DNA from: Mesorhizobium intechi
GTDB taxonomy: Bacteria; Pseudomonadota; Alphaproteobacteria; Rhizobiales; Rhizobiaceae
Length of the DNA: 34,096 nucleotides
Assembly: GCF_002879535.1 (NCBI RefSeq)
Contig: NZ_PNOT02000135.1
Span: 1-34,096, forward strand
Direction: 5' to 3'
Position 1 is the stretch's first letter, and each line of letters starts with the position of its first letter. Below the pieces are notes generated by a model. It was not told the origin of the DNA, made no database searches, and saw only the letters and a list, made by a program, of their open reading frames with translations. This document shows, one piece after another, positions 22,751 through 30,726 of the stretch. Both the position numbers and the translations under genes were made by a program.

Positions 22751-24583
22751 TCAGAGAAAAGGTTCGGCGCGATGCTGCACGATTGCGACAATACGATCCC
22801 GAATAAGATCTCCGTTGGGAGCCGCCTCCAGAGGTATAGCAACATGGGGAGCCGAGTCGAAGGTCCGTCGAGCGCAGTTTGCCATCAGTTGCGCGGCACG
22901 GGAAACCGGCAGTTCGATCGTCCGCGCAAGCGCGAGAAAATCATCGGGGGTCAAACGGTCGTCCTTGCCATTGAGCTTTAACGCCATCCGGTCGTGTTCG
23001 AGGCCCGGGAAAAGCCGGGTGGTTACCGCATCGTAGACGGGGGCGAACCGGACTTGCGTGAAGCCATCGGCGCCGTCTTCGGCAATTTTGAGCAGTGCCA
23101 AGTTTTTCAGATGCATGTCGCCATCAGCGATCAGCCAGGCGAAGACAGCACGTTGGAACAGGATTTCTATGTCGGCAACGGGATCGGTGGACAAGGGGCG
23201 CAGGCCGCGCGCCATTCGCTCCACGGTGCCATCGTATTTGCGGGCCGCCGGGAGTTCGAGGATCGAGCAGAAATCCTCAAGTGCAATTCGATGGATGTCG
23301 TTATGGGAACGGCGAATGTCGAACCGTTCGATCAGTAGGGCAGGTGGCATCTGGTCGGGCATGCGCACGAGGACCGCCTCCGGAACATCGAACGCGGCCT
23401 CGCGCGCCAGCATCAGGCAGATCCATTCCACGATGGGCAGGTCGTCAAAACCGCTCGTCCCGGCAGGCTTCAGGATATGGGTGAAAGGCTCGGTGATTGC
23501 TGGAACCAGATCACCGTCCTGCCTGAGGCACATCGGCGCCTTGATCTGTACGCCGGACAGCCGCGGTGTGTTTGCGTCCGCGAACAGGCGCGCAAGGTTA
23601 TCCTGGAAGGTATCCTCGAGAGAACGTCGGGTCGGCCCTTTGTATTGGCCAGTGAAGAGTCCGCCAGCCTGGAAGTGAGCAAGACGCCCCTGCAGAACAT
23701 CCTGCGGGACAGTTGCCAAGTCGACGGAACCGTCGACGATCGTTATGTTGGACATGTAGCGACGGCTCGTCCGGAGAGTTTCCCGTTCATCGCGATCATC
23801 GAGAACGTGTGCTAGCCAGCCTTCCGGAAGCAGCGATTCGATAAAAGGGGGTAGGCTGCCTGGGCGTGTCGGGCGGATCAATGGCGGCTGTCGACCCGCG
23901 GCCGCCGTCCAGCGCCATTCCACACCATCATGGATCAGTCGGCCGACAGGTTCCCCGTGCCAAGCTACGACGAGATCAATTTGCGCCCTGTTGACGGGTG
24001 CCTGGACCGGTCGAGCCGCGTTGAGAAAGGCTTCTGCGGCTTCGGCCTCGCGAGTCCATCTGTTGGCGCGCGCCAGAGCCCAAATGGCATCGGCCGCAGA
24101 GCTTGCATTCCCATACTCTTCGATCAACCGGTCTGCCATGCTTCGGCGCATAGCAGGGTCGATTGCACTTGCATGTTCGCTTCGTAGACGGAAAGCTTCC
24201 AGAAAACGCTGGCCGGGTGATGAGGCCGTGATATGGAACTCGCCCATGTCGTCGCCAACGATGACCGGTACCGTCGAGGGGTTGTCAGGCGCCTGGTTCT
24301 GTATGATTTCGAGACCCCGGATTCGGCTTCGCTGGTTACGACGCCCACTTAGGAAGAGGCGGCCGTCCACTGTAGGCGCGAGCTGGAATGCACTCGGGCC
24401 CGACAAAAAGGCGTGAGGGTAAAGGTAGGCAGCGATGCGGACGGCGTGGTCCATTACCGTCTTGTTTACGTCGTCGTTGGCGTCCACATAGACGCCGCGC
24501 AGCAAGCTCACGAGCGAGCCGGCCTGCGCGGCCATATAGGCTCGGTGCCTGTCGAGATTTTCACCGACGAGATGGAGCGGCAT
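22751..24583 (-). CDS. HipA-like serine/threonine kinase toxin with an N-terminal AbiEi-like domain
   Basis: The 610-residue protein joins two parts. Residues 1-100 (SLVSLLRGVYVDANDDVNKT, then YPHAFLSGPSAFQL and GRLFLSGRRNQRSRI) look like the AbiEi-type antitoxin/regulator fold. From about 200 the HipA kinase starts (VVAWHGEPVGRLIHDG), with SLPPFIESLLPEGWLAHVL, the nucleotide-binding FTHILKPAG, LLIERFDI, the catalytic loop WLIADGDMHLKNLALL and the metal-binding APVYDAVTT. Classical HipA is about 440 residues and phosphorylates glutamyl-tRNA synthetase; it needs the DNA-binding antitoxin HipB. No hipB is next to it. The fused N-terminal domain, or the XRE domain of the divergent GTPase gene, may take that place. 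GGGAAAG precedes ATG 24583. Its target is unknown. Confidence 0.85.
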   Translation of the reverse strand: MPLHLVGENLDRHRAYMAAQAGSLVSLLRGVYVDANDDVNKTVMDHAVRIAAYLYPHAFLSGPSAFQLAPTVDGRLFLSGRRNQRSRIRGLEIIQNQAPDNPSTVPVIVGDDMGEFHITASSPGQRFLEAFRLRSEHASAIDPAMRRSMADRLIEEYGNASSAADAIWALARANRWTREAEAAEAFLNAARPVQAPVNRAQIDLVVAWHGEPVGRLIHDGVEWRWTAAAGRQPPLIRPTRPGSLPPFIESLLPEGWLAHVLDDRDERETLRTSRRYMSNITIVDGSVDLATVPQDVLQGRLAHFQAGGLFTGQYKGPTRRSLEDTFQDNLARLFADANTPRLSGVQIKAPMCLRQDGDLVPAITEPFTHILKPAGTSGFDDLPIVEWICLMLAREAAFDVPEAVLVRMPDQMPPALLIERFDIRRSHNDIHRIALEDFCSILELPAARKYDGTVERMARGLRPLSTDPVADIEILFQRAVFAWLIADGDMHLKNLALLKIAEDGADGFTQVRFAPVYDAVTTRLFPGLEHDRMALKLNGKDDRLTPDDFLALARTIELPVSRAAQLMANCARRTFDSAPHVAIPLEAAPNGDLIRDRIVAIVQHRAEPFL

Positions 24584-24605
24584 GACTTTCCCGTTTTTCA
24601 GATAC

Positions 24606-24721
24606 GCGAAAGTTATACCGGATTCGCCCGTCTGTCAGCGAGAATGTTCCTGAAAAGCCCTCAAAGGTCTTATGATCGCGTAAAATCTCATTTCCTGATG
24701 GGACAGTTTGCGAATATTCGC
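24606..24721. promoter_or_regulatory. Divergent promoter region with repeated GCGAA/TTCGC inverted sites
   Basis: The 174 bases between the HipA-like and XRE-GTPase genes hold a perfect 12-base palindrome GCGAATATTCGC (24710-24721) and, near the other end, GCGAA (24606-24610) facing TTCGC (24623-24627). The same half-site at both ends suggests one regulator for both genes, plausibly the XRE domain encoded next door. Confidence 0.5.
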
Positions 24722-24757
24722 GACTTGTGTCATCAAAGAGTGGAAAGGAGAAAGATC

Positions 24758-26866
24758 GTGGTCCACTCCATCCCAGCCGACGTGCTCAAACATGTTAGAG
24801 ACGCCAGTGGCATGAGTCAGGCGACTCTCGCACGCGCGATGAACACTGTTCCCAGCGTGCTCTCCAAATTGGAGAAGGCAGATGAGGTCGAGCCGGAAAT
24901 TGCTGAACGCTATTTGGCCGCAATCGGTACCCAGACCGCGACCGAAGTGAGCGAACACTACGCGCGAAACTGGCTGCGCGCAAAGCCACCATCCTTCCTG
25001 CATCCCGACCGAGAGGCGCTTTGGACGATCGATAGGGCCGCCCGAGACCTCCTTGCGTTCCAGGAACAAATGACGGACCCGATTCTGCGCGGACCGATCG
25101 ATCTGCTTCGGAATGAACTTCAGATAACGGAAGCCTATCTGGACCGTCGTGACCACATTATGGCCTGGGTAGGGGATATCGGCGTCGGAAAAACCATGGC
25201 GCTTACCTATGCAGTTGGACTCCTGGTTGGCGATGGCCGCAGCGGACGCCGGCCTGCGTTCCCGGTGGGGCCTGGACGTACCACGGTCTGCGAAACGGCC
25301 ATACGCGTCGCACCTACATTTGGTGTTCTTGTCGATACCGTTACGGAGGAGGAAGTCGTTAGACTGACGAAACAATTGGTCGCCAGTCTCGTGCCTGGGG
25401 CGAGTGGCGGCGGGCTGTCAGCCGAACTAGGCCGTCTGATCCGCAATATGGCTGGCATGAGGCCGGTCAGTCACATGGAAAATGATGAGCCGATTACCAA
25501 GGACCCAATCGTTGACCTTCTGAAAGAGGGCCTTGGCATCGACGAGGTTACCGATCGAATTGTGGGCGGAATGAGTCTGGCCGCTCGAAAGGAACGCCAG
25601 ATGATTCTTCCGGAGGGGCGAGAGGATGGCCTGCTTTGGGTGTCAAATCTGGTATCGGCGATCAATAGTGGTGCGGAACCGCGCTTCAGTATCCCTCGAC
25701 GCATCACCGTCCTGATGCCTTCGAACAATCTTAGTGCTGATGGTCAGACCCTATCCGTCATCGATACTCGCGGCGTGGAAGGCGTAACCCAGCGTCCTGA
25801 TATCACCGCGTACGCAGAGGACTCCCGGACTCTCCTAGTACTCTGCACCAAATTCGCAGATGCCCCGAACACGACCGTCCAACGTCATCTTCAGGAATCG
25901 CAGGACGCGGCATCCGACGCGGCTGAGCGCTATCGGCAATGCATCCTTGTCTTGCCGCGCGGCGACGAAGCCCTTGAAATGCCTGGCCTTGATGGTCCTG
26001 TTATCTCCCGTCAGCAGGGCTACGGCCTTCGGCGCAAGGAGATTGAACAGGCTCTGGCCAATGTGGGCCTACCACCGACACCGGTTAACTTCTTCGATGC
26101 AAAAAACGACGACGCCGGCAAGATCTGGACGGCTCTTCGCGGTCAAATCGCTCGCATGCGGGCTGCCTATGCCGCTCGCGGCGTGAATGCGGCAGACGGC
26201 GTTCGAAACTTGATCGAGAATGTCGATGTCGTTCGCACGAGCGAAGCACGTCGGGAAATCGAGCAGGATCTGGCGCGCGTCCTGCACGCGGTCGGCGACC
26301 TTCCAGAAACAGTACGCCCCGCCTACCAGAACCTCATCGACCAGCTTGCGGTGGGGCATCACAGTTCAATTGCCGCCTCGATCTATCGGCGAGGCGATTG
26401 GGAGAATTTCCAGGTTGATCACATCTTGGGTACGGGGGTCCGGGTCGATGCCAATTTGCGTTCGCAAGCTCTCGTGCAACGTATCGAGCACAAGCTGATG
26501 GACCTCGAAAGCAAGTATGAGGATCTTGAAGCGATCGGCCAGAATCTGAGGGCACTTCGGGCGCGGCTAAGTGAGAGCCGACAGGAGTTTCTGGCGGCGG
26601 CGCGCACCATCGGCCGCGACGCCTATGGTGAACTGTTGTCGGACGCGGATATCTGGACACAGACGGCGGAACGTTACGGCCAAGGGGCCGGGTACAAACG
26701 CGACATCACGGCCGCGTGGCGCAATTGGTTTGAAACAACCGAGGGCGTGCGCCAGACGGCATCAAAGGTTAGTGAGCGCCTTCAAGATGCCTGGAGCGTC
26801 TGGGTACTCGAACCCCTCATGCGCGCAACGAGAGTTCAGCCTGACAGCGAGCCTGGCGGAGCCTAA
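24758..26866 (+). CDS. XRE helix-turn-helix fused to a large P-loop GTPase-like protein
   Basis: The 702-residue protein starts at GTG 24758, chosen because AAAGGAG lies 7 bases before it; the frame extends upstream but through the divergent promoter. Residues 1-57 are an XRE domain (LKHVRDASGMSQATLARAMN, then SVLSKLEKADEVEPEIAERY). A P-loop follows at 139-146 (WVGDIGVGKTMAL), a candidate switch GRTTVCET (173-180), the Walker B/G3 element LSVIDTRGVEG with Asp336 and Gly339, and LVLCTKFAD (361-368), close to a G4 motif. This order fits a dynamin- or septin-like GTPase. The last 300 residues are helical, like a stalk (RIEHKLMDLESKYEDLEAIG). A DNA-binding domain on a GTPase is unusual. It may repress its own promoter and switch on infection; that is inference. 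It converges on the nuclease-DGQHR gene. Confidence 0.82.
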   Translation: MVHSIPADVLKHVRDASGMSQATLARAMNTVPSVLSKLEKADEVEPEIAERYLAAIGTQTATEVSEHYARNWLRAKPPSFLHPDREALWTIDRAARDLLAFQEQMTDPILRGPIDLLRNELQITEAYLDRRDHIMAWVGDIGVGKTMALTYAVGLLVGDGRSGRRPAFPVGPGRTTVCETAIRVAPTFGVLVDTVTEEEVVRLTKQLVASLVPGASGGGLSAELGRLIRNMAGMRPVSHMENDEPITKDPIVDLLKEGLGIDEVTDRIVGGMSLAARKERQMILPEGREDGLLWVSNLVSAINSGAEPRFSIPRRITVLMPSNNLSADGQTLSVIDTRGVEGVTQRPDITAYAEDSRTLLVLCTKFADAPNTTVQRHLQESQDAASDAAERYRQCILVLPRGDEALEMPGLDGPVISRQQGYGLRRKEIEQALANVGLPPTPVNFFDAKNDDAGKIWTALRGQIARMRAAYAARGVNAADGVRNLIENVDVVRTSEARREIEQDLARVLHAVGDLPETVRPAYQNLIDQLAVGHHSSIAASIYRRGDWENFQVDHILGTGVRVDANLRSQALVQRIEHKLMDLESKYEDLEAIGQNLRALRARLSESRQEFLAAARTIGRDAYGELLSDADIWTQTAERYGQGAGYKRDITAAWRNWFETTEGVRQTASKVSERLQDAWSVWVLEPLMRATRVQPDSEPGGA

Positions 26867-26920
26867 TTGCCCAACTCCATGCTGACAGCCAAATTCGAAT
26901 ATTGGTAAAACGCGTGACTG

Positions 26921-29284
26921 TTAGCCGGCGCTGTCACTTGAAGAATCGTCGAAGAGCAGCTGTTTGCGGCCGTCGACGGGCTCTCCCCCAAGGATGTGGC
27001 GCTTCACAAGTTCATGCACACGTCTCACATATTCGACCTTGTCCTTCGACAGCGGGCCTTTTTCTGCATGGTGCGTGACGGTGCGCGCCTTGTTGACTTT
27101 GCCGATCCACCGGACAAGCGTCGACTTGGCGCCTTTGCCGTAGAAATTGTAGCGATCCTTGAAAAGCTCCCAATTGCTGTCATGAAGCACAATGCCAAGA
27201 TAGTCGATCAGATACAGATAGCGCCAACGCTCGTGCTCGCCATTGTCGTTGTTATAGTTCTTGTCGGCTTCAATCCGGATTGCCTTTGGCACGCCGGATA
27301 GCCACCACGCATCTTTCTCCTCACCAAACTTGGCCTTCAGCGTGGTCAGGACATCGTCGAAAAGAATTTGGTTGATCTCATCGATCATGATGCGAGCCTG
27401 TCGGGTTCCCTCGGCATCCTGGTTCTCCAGGTAGCGTTTGACCTCGGGGAGATCGAATGAGGGATCAGCGGTATGGATGATTGCCATCATCTGCAGGGCG
27501 TTTTGATCGACGCTGGCAAGCGAGCTGCCGCGGTTGCGAAAGCGGGCGATGTCAGATGGCGACGCATCATGAAAATAGGTGACTACGTGTTGCGCCAGCG
27601 GTCTGACGAGCTCGACGATATCGTCGGCTTCAAGCGACACCACGCGCGTTCCGTCGCGCTCGATGAAGACGATGAGCTTGCGGAGAAGAACAAGCAGTGC
27701 CCGCAGACCCAGGTTTGTGCAGAGATAGCCGCCCTTGGCATCGCCCAGTGCCCAGTGTTCCGGCACGCCATCCGCAAAAATGGCGAAGTAGCCCGACAAG
27801 GTGGAAGTCGCCTTTTTCATCATGGCGGCCGAGTCATCTGACAACGTACCCAGCGGGCCCGGGATCAGCCTGACACTACCCTTCTTGCCACCCGACTTGT
27901 GAACCGATCCGAGGAGACTGTTGCCCTCGATGCCATCCGCGAGAGAGGTGAGGGTCAGACACTGGAAATTGTCCTTCTGCTGACCGACTGTGAGTATGCG
28001 GTCACGGACCGGTGACTGCTTTTCCTCGTCCAACTTCAGCACGATGCGCGCGCACATCGCGTCCAGCCGCTTGCGGGGGTCCTCATCATCGATGTTGAGC
28101 GACGAGATGATTTCATTCACGAGATTGCGCTGAACCTTGACCTGCTGCGTATTGATGTCAACGAACATCTCTATTTCCTGCCGGACCGGCAGGTTCTGGT
28201 AAGCCAGAACGGAGACGACGGACCGATCCTCATCGGCATCGCGGCCTGCGTACGCGTAGCCATAGAGCCGATGCTGCCCATCGATGACCCATGCGGACCC
28301 GTATTGGCCGGGAAGATCGAGAGTGCCAGTCGCGGTATCTCCGAACGTTTCCTGGCTGTTGAAATTCAGGCCATCGAGCTTAACGTTGACGACGATGTTG
28401 GTTGGGAACGTGCCGCCGCGATCGAGATAGGCGCCGATTGATCGGAGCCGCGTAGGCTTCACCATGCGCTGGTACGTCTCGAGGTCTTCGTTGGATGTAG
28501 CGCCCATATGACTGATGTACGCGATGCGCAACAGGTCGTGGGGCGACATCAGGAAGCTGTAGAAGGTCGTATTGCCGACTTTGCCGCGGTTCGCCGGGAC
28601 GCGCGTACGCAGGCCCTCAACTTTTTCACCCTTGAGATAACGGCCGAGAAACTGGTATCGCGCCGCCGATTTCAGAATGCTGGTGAGCTTAAAAAAATAC
28701 GCGACGTCGGCCTCTGTGATAATCGGCACGCCTGCTGCCGCGGCACGTTGCCGGTCGGCAGTGCGGATGTCGACGTTTCGTGTTGCGATCGCGATTTTGA
28801 CTTTCAGCTTTGGATCCCGGCCAAACGTCGAATGCACCGCGGTGACGACGTCTTCTCTGATCGCCCCAATCTTGTCGAGCAACTGCTTTACGGACTTGGT
28901 TGCAGTATCCTGTGCATGTGTGCATTCGACGACGAAAACCGTCTCATCGTCCTTCGCAAAAACATCGAGCTGCCGCCGTGACCCATCCTTCCCCATGATG
29001 TAGAAATTTCGATCAGGGTTTAGCGCCTTGAAGCCCATCCGGTAAAGCAGCGTCCAAACATCATCCTCGAGCTGCCGATCGATAGGCTTGGCACGCTCAA
29101 GGCGAAGCGACCGCTTGTTTCGCTTCGCGAGCGTCCACCCGTCCGCCTCTTCTGCCGCAAGCTTCATGTCTAGCGCGGCGGCTGAACCGGCCGACACCGT
29201 CTTCTCGTCCACCTTCTTCGCTCGCACGACGGACGCAACGCGCAGTTCGTCATCCGAAACCAACATCCCCAAAGAAGCCGCCAT
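26921..29284 (-). CDS. Large DGQHR protein with an N-terminal PD-(D/E)XK-like nuclease domain
   Basis: From ATG 29284 (GGGGAAGG just before it) the protein is 787 residues; an upstream frame to 29491 lacks a good ribosome site. Residues 70-200 look like a restriction-type nuclease: LLYRMGFKALNPDRNF, then RRQLDVFAKDDETVFVVECT with Asp107 and Glu120, where the usual E-x-K is E-C-T. A canonical AWVIDGQHRLYGYAYAG (DGQHR at 335-339) and MFVDINTQQVKVQRNLVNEI follow, as in many DGQHR proteins. The C-terminal 250 residues are helical and not recognised. DGQHR proteins with nuclease ends occur in defence islands; here DNA recognition plus cleavage is plausible. It is convergent with the XRE-GTPase gene and divergent from the second PD-(D/E)XK gene. 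Confidence 0.83.
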   Translation of the reverse strand: MAASLGMLVSDDELRVASVVRAKKVDEKTVSAGSAAALDMKLAAEEADGWTLAKRNKRSLRLERAKPIDRQLEDDVWTLLYRMGFKALNPDRNFYIMGKDGSRRQLDVFAKDDETVFVVECTHAQDTATKSVKQLLDKIGAIREDVVTAVHSTFGRDPKLKVKIAIATRNVDIRTADRQRAAAAGVPIITEADVAYFFKLTSILKSAARYQFLGRYLKGEKVEGLRTRVPANRGKVGNTTFYSFLMSPHDLLRIAYISHMGATSNEDLETYQRMVKPTRLRSIGAYLDRGGTFPTNIVVNVKLDGLNFNSQETFGDTATGTLDLPGQYGSAWVIDGQHRLYGYAYAGRDADEDRSVVSVLAYQNLPVRQEIEMFVDINTQQVKVQRNLVNEIISSLNIDDEDPRKRLDAMCARIVLKLDEEKQSPVRDRILTVGQQKDNFQCLTLTSLADGIEGNSLLGSVHKSGGKKGSVRLIPGPLGTLSDDSAAMMKKATSTLSGYFAIFADGVPEHWALGDAKGGYLCTNLGLRALLVLLRKLIVFIERDGTRVVSLEADDIVELVRPLAQHVVTYFHDASPSDIARFRNRGSSLASVDQNALQMMAIIHTADPSFDLPEVKRYLENQDAEGTRQARIMIDEINQILFDDVLTTLKAKFGEEKDAWWLSGVPKAIRIEADKNYNNDNGEHERWRYLYLIDYLGIVLHDSNWELFKDRYNFYGKGAKSTLVRWIGKVNKARTVTHHAEKGPLSKDKVEYVRRVHELVKRHILGGEPVDGRKQLLFDDSSSDSAG

Positions 29285-29353
29285 CGTCCTTCCCCGCATG
29301 CTTGCCGCATCAGTTTGACGCAAGTAATCCAATCCGACCCACCATTCACGTAT

Positions 29354-29374
29354 TGCAGTAGAGTATCTACAGCA
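29354..29374. promoter_or_regulatory. Operator-like near-palindrome in a divergent promoter
   Basis: TGCAGTAGA-GTA-TCTACAGCA is a 21-base inverted repeat with one mismatched pair. It sits 70 bases before the nuclease-DGQHR start and about 180 before the PD-(D/E)XK start. The outer TGCAGT resembles the half-site of the larger repeat at 22578-22616. Confidence 0.45.
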
Positions 29375-29556
29375 CATATGCCCAAATCGTTGCGCTGTCT
29401 TTCTCGGCTCAGTAGAAGCGCTCCCACAAAAGTACCTGGAGCCGGCGGCACATGGCGCTCGGACAAAGACCCGCAATGTCGTTCGGCACATCGATCCGGC
29501 GCTATCTGGCGAAATTCCGCCGGATCATTTCTGAGGACTCGTCAAAAGAGGTACCC

Positions 29557-30726
29557 ATGCCCGCCCTATTTGAAGACAAGAAAAGGGATAGGACGTCGCC
29601 AAAGAAAGCAGGTGAAGACGATTTTGCGTTTTACGACAGCTCAGCTCGCAAGCCTTTTGCCCTTTATCGTCAGCTCGTAAACGGATGGTTGGCGGAGTTC
29701 CCGCAAACGGAACAGGCCGACTTGGTCAAACGATTACGCGGCGGTTCGAACGTTCAATATCAAGCGACAATGGCCGAAATTGTTGTTCACGCAGCATTGC
29801 GCCGACTCGGGCATAACGTGGAAATTCATCCTTTCTGTCCGCATCCAACACGTAGACCAGACTTCTTGGTCAAGGATGCGAACGGAGGTCCTTTGGCCTT
29901 CGTAGAAGTCACGACATTCGGGCCGGACTTGGAGACAGTGGGCCGCGACAACCGTGAGGCAGCAATTTATAATGCTTTGGAAACGGTGAAGCTGCCAGCC
30001 GGATGGCTGATGGGTTACAGCGTCGAAAAGCACGGCAAATCATCACCCAGTCTTGGCAAGCTCAGGTCTGAAGTCGAAGCGTGGGGGGCACAGGAGTGTG
30101 GCGACAATGTTCAGCACATGCCCAGTCGCATTTTCGACGCTACTGACTGGAAGATCGAACTCACACTTCATGGTGGGTACGACAAGGAGAAGCTGTATGA
30201 GCGCAAGATTGCGGCTGCCATGAGCGGTGTGCGATCGGTTGCGCCGCATCTTGACCTCCGCCAGGCCCTTGAGATCAAGGGACAAAGGTACCGAATTTCC
30301 GAAACACCGTATCTAATCGTTGTTGCCGACTGCAAAGGATCGATTCCCGTAGGCGACCATGTTGCCGACGCACTGATTGACGCCTTGTTTGGAAGTCCCT
30401 GCGTTCATTTTCGCCGCCGGCCCGACGGCGGATTTGATACCGAAAATGACCGGACAAATGACGGCTACTGGGGACGCCACGGCGCTCCGCGCAATCGCAA
30501 TGTGAGCGCCGTCGTCATATTTCCAGAGCCCAATCTTTGGAAACTGCGCGACGAACGTTGGCAACCACTCATCGCTTACAATCCGTTTGAAGCCAACCCG
30601 CTTTCTAGGGGACTGTTGCCGTTGCCTGGCTACGATCTCGATAGCGAAGCAGAATATGTGCGCAAAGGCGGCACGCAGCTTGCGGACATATTAGAACTTC
30701 CGGCGGCTTGGCCACCGGACGATTGA
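29557..30726 (+). CDS. PD-(D/E)XK-like nuclease family protein
   Basis: From ATG 29557 (AGAGG 4 bases before it) the protein is 389 residues; ATG 29452 and ATG 29476 are in-frame alternatives. Residues 65-125 show a restriction-endonuclease-like core: YQATMAEIVVHAALRRLGHN with helix Glu74, RRPDFLVKDANGG with Asp102, and LAFVEVTTFGPD with Glu117, where the final lysine is a threonine (E-V-T). The later sequence (YLIVVADCKGSIPVG, VSAVVIFPEPNLWKLRDERW) resembles conserved proteins of unknown function that sit in defence islands and that I cannot name. If the fold is right, it would act on DNA near the element's other nuclease. It is divergent from the nuclease-DGQHR gene over a 272-base region with an operator-like repeat, so the two are probably co-regulated. 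Confidence 0.68.
   Translation: MPALFEDKKRDRTSPKKAGEDDFAFYDSSARKPFALYRQLVNGWLAEFPQTEQADLVKRLRGGSNVQYQATMAEIVVHAALRRLGHNVEIHPFCPHPTRRPDFLVKDANGGPLAFVEVTTFGPDLETVGRDNREAAIYNALETVKLPAGWLMGYSVEKHGKSSPSLGKLRSEVEAWGAQECGDNVQHMPSRIFDATDWKIELTLHGGYDKEKLYERKIAAAMSGVRSVAPHLDLRQALEIKGQRYRISETPYLIVVADCKGSIPVGDHVADALIDALFGSPCVHFRRRPDGGFDTENDRTNDGYWGRHGAPRNRNVSAVVIFPEPNLWKLRDERWQPLIAYNPFEANPLSRGLLPLPGYDLDSEAEYVRKGGTQLADILELPAAWPPDD

Noticed and set aside
26882..26934. TGACAGC / GCTGTCA inverted repeat between the convergent XRE-GTPase and nuclease-DGQHR genes
   Set aside because: Arms are just 7 bases, widely spaced, with no T-run; too weak to call a terminator.
12270..30726. CRISPR array, tRNA gene or insertion sequence in the accessory island
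   Set aside because: No regularly spaced repeats, tRNA-like sequence, transposase or terminal inverted repeats could be seen.
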